Source of the DNA: Variovorax sp. OAS795 | GTDB taxonomy: Bacteria; Pseudomonadota; Gammaproteobacteria; Burkholderiales; Burkholderiaceae_C | Reading direction: 5' to 3' | DNA length: 64,000 nt | NCBI RefSeq assembly: GCF_040546685.1 | Contig: NZ_JBEPOH010000002.1 | Span: 620,001 to 684,000, forward strand | Shown: one piece after another, positions 1 through 7,740 of the stretch | Layout of the letters: every line of letters starts with the position of its first letter | How positions within the stretch are numbered: the first letter of the stretch is position 1 | Program-made: the position numbers and the translations under genes | Notes under the pieces: model-generated | Databases searched by the model: none | What the model was told of the DNA's origin: nothing | The model's input: only the letters and a program-made list of their open reading frames with translations

Positions 1-287
1 ACCTTCATGCGGACATCGATGGTCGTTCCAGTGAACTTATCGCGCCCGGTGGCACTGAGCTCGACGTGGCGATCCAGCGTGTAGTCGCCAAGTACGATGG
101 TGGTCGGAAGCTCCAGCTTGAACGGGCCGATTTTTTGTTTCATCAGCGCCGAGAACTGCTTGAGCGGCTCGACCTCCGTCACGTTCTCGCAGCCGGGAAT
201 CAAGCCAGCAACGCGCTGGACATCGAAGAAGATGGCCCAGAGCTGGGCGGCCGATGCCGGGAGAGTGGCGTCAATCCTGAAATCCAT
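1..287 (-). CDS. CoxG-like SRPBCC protein, 3' part cut by window edge
   Basis: The reading frame starts with ATG at 287, preceded by a GAGG ribosome site, and runs off the left edge after about 95 residues. The N-terminus (MDFRIDATLPASAAQLWAIF) and the following GLIPGCENV segment are typical of CoxG/SRPBCC proteins (carbon monoxide dehydrogenase subunit G family), which accompany XDH-type molybdenum hydroxylases and probably help them assemble or attach to the membrane. It lies 10 bases after the stop of the molybdopterin subunit gene, so the two are cotranscribed. The C-terminal part, which in true CoxG carries a membrane anchor, is not visible. The family call is good; the exact role is inferred from context. 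Confidence 0.8.
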   Translation of the reverse strand, partial: MDFRIDATLPASAAQLWAIFFDVQRVAGLIPGCENVTEVEPLKQFSALMKQKIGPFKLELPTTIVLGDYTLDRHVELSATGRDKFTGTTIDVRMK

Positions 288-297
288 GTGGTCCTCG

Positions 298-2598
298 TTA
301 GGTTTCTTTGGCTGCCTTGGCCGCCTTGAGCGCTCGCCAGACTCGCTCGGGTGTGAGTGGCAGGTCTTTGATTCGCACCCCCCAGCCTTGGAAGAGTGCA
401 TTGGCGACGGCCGGGGCGACGGGGAGGATGGCGCCTTCGCCACCGCCGCGGGAGCCAAACGGACCTGGCCCGTCAAGGCTTTCGATCAGTACGGTTCCCA
501 CATGAAACGGCGCGTCCTCCATGGTCGGCACCCGGTAGTCGAACAAGGTGCCGTTCACGACCTGCCCGTCCTCGTACACGTATTCCTCGAAGAGTGTGTG
601 ACCCAGGCCCATCACCATGGCGCCTTCGTCCTGACCTTCGGCCGCCTTGGGATTCATGACGTAGCCCAGGTCCGCGGCCCCTCCGACGCGGACCAGTCGG
701 ATCGCGCCAGTGCCCTCGTCTACCTCGATCTCGCAGGCGCCGGCGCCGGTTTCCCAGAACAGGGGGGCCAGCTTGAACGCGCCGTTCTTCGTCTCCGAAT
801 TGACCCGGCCGACACCAAGGAACTCGCCAGCGCTCATGCCATTGAAGCGCCTGAGCAGTTCGAGGATGGAGATCGATCCGGCCGGCCCTTCGATTCGCCC
901 CTCTTCGAGTTGGTAGTCCTCGGGCGAGCCCCCGAGCACGGTGGCGGCCGTCTCGCCGATCTGGCGCAAGATGTCTTCGCAGGCCATCTGCACGGCCAGG
1001 CCGATGATCACCGTCGATCGGCTGGCGCCGGTCCCCCAGTCGTACGGCGCGAGCAGGGTGTCCGGCTCCGAGACTGAAATCATGCGCAGTGGCTGGCGCA
1101 GCATCTTCTGCGCAACGATCCGCAGGACACCTCGATTGCCTTGCCCGATTTCGACCGAGTTTGCCGATACGTTGATCGAGCCATCCGCGCGCAGGCGCAC
1201 CGTGGCCCCGCCGATAGGCATGATGCCCGGATCACTCACGCCGACCGCCACGCCTCGGCCGCGACGCCGTTGCGCCGTCATCGCGGGAAGCGCCTCCAGC
1301 GCCCCCACAGCCTTGCGCAGGGAATTGCGCATATCCACGTCCAGGGGACGCAGATCCGGTTTGATGATCTGCCCCTTGTCCGCCATGTTGAACATGCGGA
1401 ACTCGATCGGGTCTACGCCCAATGCGTCCGCCATGATGTCCATTTGGGACTCTGTCGCCCAGACGGCCTGAGGTCCCCCGATCGATCGGAAGGCCGCGCC
1501 TGGAACCGTGTTGGTGTAGACCCCGTATGACTCCAGCTGTAGGTTGGGAATGTGGTACGGGCCGATGGCGCGTATGGCTGCCTTGATGGCGATCGCCGGG
1601 CCGGTGTCGGCAAACGCTCCGCCGTTCAGTACGGCTTTGATGGACTTGGCCGTAATCCGGCCGGTTTGATCGACCGCGGTCTTGAGCGTGATTTCGGCAT
1701 CCAGGCGTCTGCAGGTCAGCATCGATTCGGCAATGGACAGGCAAACACGCACAGGTGCCCGGGCCTTCCAGGACAGTGCCGCCACAAGCGGATCGATCTT
1801 GACCGACGCCTTTCCTCCAAACCCACCACCGATGTAGGGCGAGTGCACGCGCACGCATGCCAGTGGAACGCCGAGCGTTTCCGAGCAAACCCGCGCGATG
1901 GCGGTAGGCGTTTGGCCGCCGCTCCAGATCTCGAGTGCATGCGGCTTCCAATCGGCGATGCTGACATGCGGCTCCATCGCGAAATGGAACACCATCGGAA
2001 AGGTAAAGGTGTCTTCGAAAACGCGGGCTGCCGCCACAAAGGCCTGGTCGACGTCCCCACTGCTGTATTTCCAGTGTTGGAAGATGTTCGTGCCTTCCAC
2101 AGGACTCGCTTCGCCCCGGAAGTAGAAGTCCTTCAACTTGTCCATGTCTTGATGGACAAGTTCGGCGCCCTCCGCCATCGCTTCTCTTGCCGTTGTCACG
2201 AAGGGCAACGGGTCGTACTCGACGACGATGGCATCCACAGCCTCCTCGGCAGTGACTTCATCGATGGCCGCGACCGCTGCGACCGGATCGCCGACGTACC
2301 GGACCTTGTCGATGGCGATCACTTCGCGGTCGCGCAGGTAGAGGCCCCACCGGTTGGCGGTCCCAGGCAGATTCTTCATGTCGGCCCCGGTCAGGACCGC
2401 AACCACACCCGGCATGGCCAAGGCAGCGCTCGTGTCGATGCTGCGGATGCGCGCATGCGGCACCGTGCTGCGCAAGATCTTCCCTTGCAGCATGCCGGGC
2501 ACCTCCACGTCGCTGGCGAAGATCGCCGTACCCGTGACCTTTTGGAGATAGTCGGCACGAGGCTCCTGATGGAGCGGAAGTTTCGGATGTGAGTGCAT
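298..2598 (-). CDS. Xanthine dehydrogenase-family molybdopterin-binding subunit
   Basis: This 766-residue protein is a CoxL/XdhB-type large subunit that binds the molybdopterin cytosine dinucleotide cofactor and hydroxylates a substrate with water-derived oxygen. An aldehyde oxidase a/b hammerhead domain covers roughly residues 18-130. The Mo-cofactor motif GGGFGGK is at 257-263 and MEPH at 208-211. The usual KGxGE catalytic segment appears as RGGGEG at about 717-722, with Glu721 as the likely base. The FAD and 2Fe-2S partner subunits are not in the window and may lie to the left or elsewhere. With nicX and nicD nearby, a pyridine-carboxylate hydroxylase (nicotinate or picolinate type) is a reasonable inference, but the substrate is not shown by sequence alone. 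Confidence 0.85.
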   Translation of the reverse strand: MHSHPKLPLHQEPRADYLQKVTGTAIFASDVEVPGMLQGKILRSTVPHARIRSIDTSAALAMPGVVAVLTGADMKNLPGTANRWGLYLRDREVIAIDKVRYVGDPVAAVAAIDEVTAEEAVDAIVVEYDPLPFVTTAREAMAEGAELVHQDMDKLKDFYFRGEASPVEGTNIFQHWKYSSGDVDQAFVAAARVFEDTFTFPMVFHFAMEPHVSIADWKPHALEIWSGGQTPTAIARVCSETLGVPLACVRVHSPYIGGGFGGKASVKIDPLVAALSWKARAPVRVCLSIAESMLTCRRLDAEITLKTAVDQTGRITAKSIKAVLNGGAFADTGPAIAIKAAIRAIGPYHIPNLQLESYGVYTNTVPGAAFRSIGGPQAVWATESQMDIMADALGVDPIEFRMFNMADKGQIIKPDLRPLDVDMRNSLRKAVGALEALPAMTAQRRRGRGVAVGVSDPGIMPIGGATVRLRADGSINVSANSVEIGQGNRGVLRIVAQKMLRQPLRMISVSEPDTLLAPYDWGTGASRSTVIIGLAVQMACEDILRQIGETAATVLGGSPEDYQLEEGRIEGPAGSISILELLRRFNGMSAGEFLGVGRVNSETKNGAFKLAPLFWETGAGACEIEVDEGTGAIRLVRVGGAADLGYVMNPKAAEGQDEGAMVMGLGHTLFEEYVYEDGQVVNGTLFDYRVPTMEDAPFHVGTVLIESLDGPGPFGSRGGGEGAILPVAPAVANALFQGWGVRIKDLPLTPERVWRALKAAKAAKET

Positions 2599-2614
2599 AC
2601 CGAGAGGAAGAGAG

Positions 2615-3589
2615 CTACTCGTCCAGCGTGATACGCGACTGGGAGATCACGCCTGCCCAGGTCTTCGTCTCCGCGGCTTGACGCTTTGTGACTTCCTCGG
2701 GCGAACTGGACGTCGGCTCGACACCGACTGCGTGCATCCGCTCCTTAACTTCTGCGGAGTTCATGGTTTTTGCAATCTGGGGAACCATCTTCGCGATGAC
2801 GCTCTTTGGAACGCCAGAGGGCGCATAGAGGGCGAACCACGTGACAGCTTCAAAGCCGGGAAGAACCGTCTCGGAGAGGGTTGGAATGTTTGGCATTGCC
2901 TGCGCCCGCTTGGCCGTCGTCACTGCCAGGGCCTTGAGCCTGCCAGCCTTGATTTGCGAAAGCACTGCTGGGCCCTGTTCGATCGCCATCACGACCCGCC
3001 CAGCGATCAGGTCCACCACCATGGGGCTGCTGCCCTTGTACTGGACCGGTAGAAGGTCGACCCCAGCACGCTGCTTGAACAGTTCCATGAACACATGCTG
3101 GGACGTCCCCTTGCCGGCGGAACCGTAGGCGTACTCACCTGGCTTTGCCTTGAGGTAGGCGATGAGCTCCTGGATGGTGTTGACCGGCAGCGAGGCTGGC
3201 ACGACGACATAGGAGGGATTGAAACCCAGGATGGAAACAGGCTCGACATGGCTGGCAACGTCCTTCATGCGCGGCAACAGCTGCGGCAGGATGGAAAACA
3301 TCGATGACGCGCCGATGAGCAGCGTGTGCCCGTCCGCCGGCTGCCGGGAGACGTACTCGGCGCCGATCAATCCAGAAGCGCCGGCCCTGTTGTCAACGAC
3401 TGTGGGCTGCCCAAACTCGGCAAGTCCATTCGCCACCGAACGGGCGTAGAGATCCGTTGCACCGCCCGGCGGGTACGGCGCAACGATCGTGATGGCTTTG
3501 CTGGGAAAGGTCTGTGCTTGTACCGAGTTCGCAAGTACAGCCAGTGCGACACCGCAACACGCTGCAAGCAGCTTTTTCATGGTGAACAT
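2615..3589 (-). CDS. Bug-family (TctC) solute-binding protein
   Basis: A 324-residue periplasmic receptor of the tripartite tricarboxylate transporter family. It has a signal peptide (lysines near the start, hydrophobic stretch, VQAQTFPSK cleavage region) and the family signature YPPGGATDLYAR near residue 40, followed by VDNRAGASGLIGAEYV. The ATG at 3589 has GGAG six bases upstream. It lies 16 bases before the hydroxylase gene, so it probably captures the substrate of this module. No TctA/TctB membrane subunits are nearby, which is common for Bug proteins in Burkholderiales. The ligand is unknown; an aromatic or pyridine carboxylate is plausible from context. Confidence 0.9.
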   Translation of the reverse strand: MFTMKKLLAACCGVALAVLANSVQAQTFPSKAITIVAPYPPGGATDLYARSVANGLAEFGQPTVVDNRAGASGLIGAEYVSRQPADGHTLLIGASSMFSILPQLLPRMKDVASHVEPVSILGFNPSYVVVPASLPVNTIQELIAYLKAKPGEYAYGSAGKGTSQHVFMELFKQRAGVDLLPVQYKGSSPMVVDLIAGRVVMAIEQGPAVLSQIKAGRLKALAVTTAKRAQAMPNIPTLSETVLPGFEAVTWFALYAPSGVPKSVIAKMVPQIAKTMNSAEVKERMHAVGVEPTSSSPEEVTKRQAAETKTWAGVISQSRITLDE

Positions 3590-3826
3590 CAGTTACTCCA
3601 ACAAATGGGTCTAGCGAGAAAGTCCATCTTGTTCGTTGCGTACAGCAGAACGAGATATCGTTTGAGGGAACGCTATTCTGTTTGGCGCCACGCTATGATG
3701 TCAAGCAGAATTTGGGGGCGGGTTCGAATCAAGGCCCGGGCTTTTTGCTATGTGGGAGATGGCAATGGCGGCCAATCGGTTTAGCTTCAGCCGAAGACAA
3801 CTTAGAAGATATTTGGAGAGCTACTG
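3590..3826. promoter_or_regulatory. Divergent promoter region between Bug and IclR genes
   Basis: This 237-base gap separates the divergent Bug and IclR genes. It holds three copies of a short element: CAGAAC at 3646-3651, ATTCTG at 3675-3680 and CAGAAT at 3706-3711. The same element forms an inverted repeat upstream of nicD, suggesting a common operator, plausibly bound by the adjacent IclR protein. No convincing sigma-70 boxes could be assigned by eye. Confidence 0.45.
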
Positions 3827-4609
3827 ATGGCAGCTGAAAAGACAGACGAGCAAAAGGTCGGAGGCGTTGCTGCGGTGGAAAGAGCTTTTGCGATCCTCCA
3901 CGCTTTCCGCGCGGGCGACACTTCGCTCAACCTGAGTGAATTGGCGCAGCGCACCGGGATGTACAAGAGCACGATCCTGCGAACCATGACCTCGCTGATT
4001 CGCGAACATTGCATCGTTCGCCTGGACGACGGCACCTATCAACTAGGCTCGATGCTTCTGCATTGGGGGGGGCTCTATCAAGCGGCCCTGCGACTCGACG
4101 ATCATGTCCCCGCCATCCTGAGACGGTTGGTTCAGGAAACAGGCGAAGGCGCCTCCTTCTTTACTCGGGAGGACAATCTGCGGGTGTGTCTGTTTCGAGT
4201 GGACTCGCCCAAATCTGTGCGCGATCACATCCGGACAGGTGACCTGCTGCCCTTGGACAAGGGCGCTGCCGGCAGAGTCCTGTCCAGCTTCGACCGTGCG
4301 CTCACTCCGCCGGCCAACTTTCCCGAGCAGCCGTTCATCGTGACCATTGGAGAGCGCGAGCCTGACATTGGCGCAATTGCTGCGCCGGTCTTCGGGCCCA
4401 TGGGCAGTCTGCGAGGCGCCTTGGCCATTTCTGGCCCGTCCGCGCGTTTTTCGTCAGATTTCATACCTGGCATGTCGCTGGCCGTGCTCAAGGCGGCCTC
4501 AGATTTGACCCGGCGCCTCGGTGGCGACCCTGCCGTTTTCGAAACAGCATCCGCAAAATTTGACTTTGCGGCCATGGTTCCATCGACGCCATCCGCGAGC
4601 GCGACCTAG
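3827..4609 (+). CDS. IclR-family transcriptional regulator
   Basis: A 260-residue IclR regulator. The N-terminal winged helix-turn-helix spans about residues 12-75 (LNLSELAQRTGMYKSTILR), followed by an effector-binding GAF-like domain that includes RDHIRTGDLLPLDKGAAGRV. The ATG at 3827 is preceded by GGAGAG. It is transcribed divergently from the Bug-hydroxylase operon and converges on nicX, so it is the likely local regulator of the pyridine module. This differs from the MarR-type NicR of Pseudomonas putida, so the control logic may have been acquired separately. Ligand and sign of regulation are unknown. Confidence 0.9.
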   Translation: MAAEKTDEQKVGGVAAVERAFAILHAFRAGDTSLNLSELAQRTGMYKSTILRTMTSLIREHCIVRLDDGTYQLGSMLLHWGGLYQAALRLDDHVPAILRRLVQETGEGASFFTREDNLRVCLFRVDSPKSVRDHIRTGDLLPLDKGAAGRVLSSFDRALTPPANFPEQPFIVTIGEREPDIGAIAAPVFGPMGSLRGALAISGPSARFSSDFIPGMSLAVLKAASDLTRRLGGDPAVFETASAKFDFAAMVPSTPSASAT

Positions 4610-4674
4610 CATCGCGCGCCAGTCTGCGGCGCAAGCCGGTTCAAGTCTCGGTGGCAATCAAGAGACTGGCCCCA

Positions 4675-5727
4675 TCACGCGCCAGAAGACGTGAGTTCGA
4701 CTCGCATTTCCGGGTGAATGACGTCGCCGTTCTTCAGAATCTGCACGTCGTCCAGCCAAAGGTTGCAATTCCGCATGGGCAGATCGAGGTGGCACGCGGT
4801 GTCGTTCGTACCGCCAAGCTCCAGGTTCGGTCCGAGCGAGAAGAGCACGTTGCCATAGAAGGAAAGCGCATTCATGACGTGCTCGCTCGTCAGCTGGCGG
4901 GACACTGAAAATTGATACCAGCGGGCCTTCTCATTGAGGCCCCATCCAATGTGAGAGATGGCATAGGCCCGAGGGTCGTTGAAGCTGTCGATGTAGCTAC
5001 GGATGAGCTGGGCGTCCAACCCCTCCCCGGTTATTTCAACGACGTGGCCTTTCTCAACATGCAGCGCCACCGGCGATTCGACGTACTTTTTGAATGCACA
5101 AAGGATGTCACCGGGCTGCATTACGACAACACCGTCCACGCCGCCATCGTCACCTTGAGTGAAAGAAAAACCCGACGGGAAATGGTCCCAGCGCCCTGCC
5201 TCGGCGGTGAATCCGTACTCTGAAATAACCGGATATTGCCCGAGCTTGTAGACGATGTCAGTCCCGCCATCCGAGGTGAAGCGCAGCTGCTTTGCAGACT
5301 CCAACAGCCCCTTCGCATACTCGACTCGACGCTGCAGGTCCGCAGTCGGGAACATCTGCTTCAACACATGGAATGGCTCCATTACCCGCAAGATGCGCAC
5401 GCCAGCGGCCTGGATCTCCGCCTGCTCACGCGAAAAGAGAAGGCCGACCATATCGATGACCATGCTCGCGGATTTCAGGGCGGACATCGCGAGCGCATTG
5501 CCCACCAGCGGGTGCCGTCCTTGCACACCGACTGCGTTTTGCTGGCCCCTGCGCAGATTCATGTTGAAGGTCGTGGCCCCGAGGTGCGAGGCGGCGGCCA
5601 TGAATGCCTGCGCGTGGTCCTGCCATTCATCATCGGCCGTCAGCACCACAATGTTCTCTCCCGGTTTTACCCGGCAGAGCTCCAGCTCACGAGTGAACAG
5701 CTCGAACATCTCGACATCAAGTTTCAT
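4675..5727 (-). CDS. nicX: 2,5-dihydroxypyridine 5,6-dioxygenase (NicX)
   Basis: A 350-residue Fe(II) extradiol-type dioxygenase that opens 2,5-dihydroxypyridine to N-formylmaleamate in the cytoplasm. It matches the NicX family along its length, with segments such as LGQYPVISEYGF, GRWDHFPSGF, ISHIGWGL and FYGNVLFSLGPN. The iron ligands expected from P. putida NicX (two His and one Asp) correspond to His259, His313 and Asp315. The start codon overlaps the nicD stop as ATGA, so translation is coupled. With NicD it forms the lower part of the nicotinate/picolinate/5-hydroxypicolinate routes. NicX differs from ring-cleaving catechol dioxygenases, so confusion is unlikely. The maleamate amidase and maleate isomerase are not in the window. 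Confidence 0.9.
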   Translation of the reverse strand: MKLDVEMFELFTRELELCRVKPGENIVVLTADDEWQDHAQAFMAAASHLGATTFNMNLRRGQQNAVGVQGRHPLVGNALAMSALKSASMVIDMVGLLFSREQAEIQAAGVRILRVMEPFHVLKQMFPTADLQRRVEYAKGLLESAKQLRFTSDGGTDIVYKLGQYPVISEYGFTAEAGRWDHFPSGFSFTQGDDGGVDGVVVMQPGDILCAFKKYVESPVALHVEKGHVVEITGEGLDAQLIRSYIDSFNDPRAYAISHIGWGLNEKARWYQFSVSRQLTSEHVMNALSFYGNVLFSLGPNLELGGTNDTACHLDLPMRNCNLWLDDVQILKNGDVIHPEMRVELTSSGA

Positions 5728-6548
5728 TTCTTTTCCTGGTTCGATGGATATTGGTGGCGCAAGGCGGCTCTCAGAAGTTCGCTGAATCCAGTGAAGTTTT
5801 CTGCTTGCAGCTGATGTCCGGCCCCTGCCAGACGGAACGCCTCCATATCTGGACGCAGGTGGCGCATCTCTTCGATGTCTGTATCGGAGACCACGCCGCC
5901 CTCGCCCGCGCATATCAGGGAGACAGGGCACTCCGTCCTTGCGAGGTCCGCAAACATGTCCTGAGAGTGGAAGTCCTCGTAGGCCGCATAGACAGCGCGC
6001 TCGTCGCAAGTCGACAACCATTCCGCGCGCAAGCGTTGCAGATCCTCCGGCCAGGGAGCCGCCATGCTCGAATGCAAGGCTTCTGCCGCTTCTCCCTGGC
6101 GGGCCGCCTGCAACAGGCCTAGCGTGCGCGCGATGGGGATGGGGTAGGTCCTCCTCCCCGGCCCGCTGGTAGGTGGATCGACAAGCACGAGCGCGCGGAC
6201 GAGTTCCGGAGCTTTCGTCGACATTCGCAGCGCAATCCGCGCACCCATCGAATGTCCGATCAATGTCGCAGACCCGATGTGTGTTTCGCGAATGAAGGCT
6301 GCGACGTCTTCTGCGCAAGCGTCCAGCCCGTAGTCCAGATGCGGCCCGGATTCGGACAGCCCACGGCCGCGAACATCGAGCACGAAGCAATCATGGTCGG
6401 ACATGAGCCACCTGCCCACGTGGCTCCAAAGAATTGCAGGGCTCACGATGCCGGGCACGATGAGCACGCGAGGGCCAACGCCTGGGAAATGCAGGTAATG
6501 CTGTCGAATGCCATTGGCACGAGCCACTTTTCCTGTTCCGAAGTTCAA
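5724..6548 (-). CDS. nicD: N-formylmaleamate deformylase (NicD)
   Basis: An alpha/beta hydrolase of about 274 residues that removes formate from N-formylmaleamate, the NicX product. NicD features include ANGIRQHYL near the N-terminus, the DVRGRGLSESGP segment, the nucleophile elbow GHSMGAR (Ser100) and the histidine region AGAGHQLQAENF near residue 245; P. putida NicD has the same Ser-Asp-His arrangement. The start was set at TTG 6548, which has GGAG six bases upstream and gives the family's usual N-terminus. A TTG at 6560 lacks a ribosome site, and a GTG further in is possible. It is the first gene of a nicD-nicX operon. Confidence 0.88.
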   Translation of the reverse strand: MNFGTGKVARANGIRQHYLHFPGVGPRVLIVPGIVSPAILWSHVGRWLMSDHDCFVLDVRGRGLSESGPHLDYGLDACAEDVAAFIRETHIGSATLIGHSMGARIALRMSTKAPELVRALVLVDPPTSGPGRRTYPIPIARTLGLLQAARQGEAAEALHSSMAAPWPEDLQRLRAEWLSTCDERAVYAAYEDFHSQDMFADLARTECPVSLICAGEGGVVSDTDIEEMRHLRPDMEAFRLAGAGHQLQAENFTGFSELLRAALRHQYPSNQEKK

Positions 6549-6591
6549 GGTTTTCTCCAAGGGCGCCGCCGAGGAAAGCGCAATACGGGTT

Positions 6592-6608
6592 ATTCTGCTG
6601 CACAGAAT
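6592..6608. promoter_or_regulatory. Inverted repeat ATTCTG-N5-CAGAAT upstream of nicD
   Basis: A perfect 6-5-6 inverted repeat 44 bases upstream of the proposed nicD start. Single copies of the half-site occur three times in the gap between the Bug and IclR genes. The position suits an operator over the nicD promoter. Binding by the IclR protein is inferred, not shown. Confidence 0.45.
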
Positions 6609-6927
6609 GTTATTCCGTCAAGCGCTACAAGGCGCCACTCAGCACGTGGCAGGTGATCCGTTGCGTGCCCCCACACACGGCCGCGCTGCGGCGTCGACTC
6701 TCAGAGAACCCCGGCGCGGCAACCGCGGGGTGCGTGAGCAAACGATGGCTGAAGTCGCCGCGGTGAAGGCGCAGCGGCTACCCAGGCCTGCGAGATCCAC
6801 ATCGGCCCGCGTCAGGACCTGCTCGACCTCGCGAATAAGGAGCGTCTAGTGTGGTCCGGTCCATGCCTGCTCCTTCGTTCATGAAAGCCGCTTTGGGCGA
6901 CCGTCACGCCGCAGTTGAGTGACAAGC

Positions 6928-7277
6928 TCACCTGACGATCGGCAACGCATACATCGGAACTGCCTTGTAGAGGAAAGATGGCCAATCGCCAGCACGCGCC
7001 AGATTCCATAGTTCGACCTGGTCGGCTCGAGCCGATCGAGAACTCTGGCGTGGTCCTCGTCGCACGCCGTGGCCGAGTGAACATGCCGCGTTTACTCACA
7101 AACCCTTGTCGACAAACTGCGGCAGCTCAAACGACCGGAGCGCCTGCTTGCGAAGGTTGAGATAGATCATTCCGCACGCTGGGTCGGCGGCATGGTCATT
7201 TCGATGCGCTCGCCACCTGGCAGGTACGCCGAGAGGATCGGATCACCCTCATCGAAGGGCCTCTGAGAGATGTTGAC
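6928..7277 (-). pseudogene. Remnant of a VirB11-like conjugation ATPase
   Basis: Reading the minus strand across frames gives pieces that line up in order with a VirB11-type type IV secretion ATPase upstream of its P-loop: DPILSAYLPGGERIEMTMPP (near 7190-7250), then in another frame IYLNLRKQALRSFELPQFVDKG (near 7105-7165), then LWNLARAGDWPSFLYKAV (near 6960-7010). The frame is broken by stops, and no Walker A follows. The identification rests on remembered family patterns and needs a search. It suggests a decayed integrative or conjugative element next to nicD. The rest of 6610-7330 holds no intact gene; a minus-strand frame near 6740-6830 (REVEQVLTRADVD) may be another fragment. Confidence 0.4.
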
Positions 7278-7331
7278 ACGATGTGGGCCCGACCTCGGGT
7301 ATCGCCGGGAAGCGATGGCTCCCGACGGCGC

Positions 7332-7596
7332 TCATGCGTGAGCGAGAATATTGACCAGCCTCCCGAATGGATCGCGGACGAAGAACCGGTGGACTCCCCA
7401 AGGTTCGTCGGTAGGGCCGTACTCGATAGAGAAGCCGGCGGCTTTTATGCCCTCGAGTGCGGCATTCAAGTCATCCACTTCGATCGATAGGTCCGGCACC
7501 GGAGCGCCGGAGCCACCTTCCGCAGCGAAGCTCACCTGTACGGGCCCGGCTCGGGTCGGTCGCCTCGAAATTGGCGACTATTCGTTTGACTTGCAA
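7332..7596 (-). pseudogene. VOC (glyoxalase-like) gene with internal deletion
   Basis: A strong ribosome site (AAGGAGGTAAG) precedes a TTG at 7596, giving QVKRIVANFEATDPSRAR, the normal start of a small VOC protein. The frame then shifts, and the usual C-terminal half appears in another frame: VSFAAEGGSGAPVPDLSIEV followed by the GPTDEPWGVHRFFVRDPFG segment and a stop at 7332. About 30 middle codons that normally hold the first beta-alpha-beta unit are missing near 7540. The intact ribosome site and ends indicate a recent deletion rather than old decay. The gene cannot make a complete VOC fold. Confidence 0.7.
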
Positions 7597-7740
7597 CTTA
7601 CCTCCTTCTGCTTTCGTGGATGGTGCTGCTCCGCTCGCTTTGACGGCGGGCCTCAACGACGGCTTGTGGCCGGCTGAGCCGGTCGGTCGGTCAAATTCTG
7701 GTCAGTCATCGAGCCGAGCATTGTCCAATGCACAGCAAGA

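Noticed and set aside
4675..6390. Apparent fused nicD-nicX reading frame of about 570 codons
   Set aside because: The N-terminal part reads nicD out of frame; the true genes are separate and overlap by ATGA.
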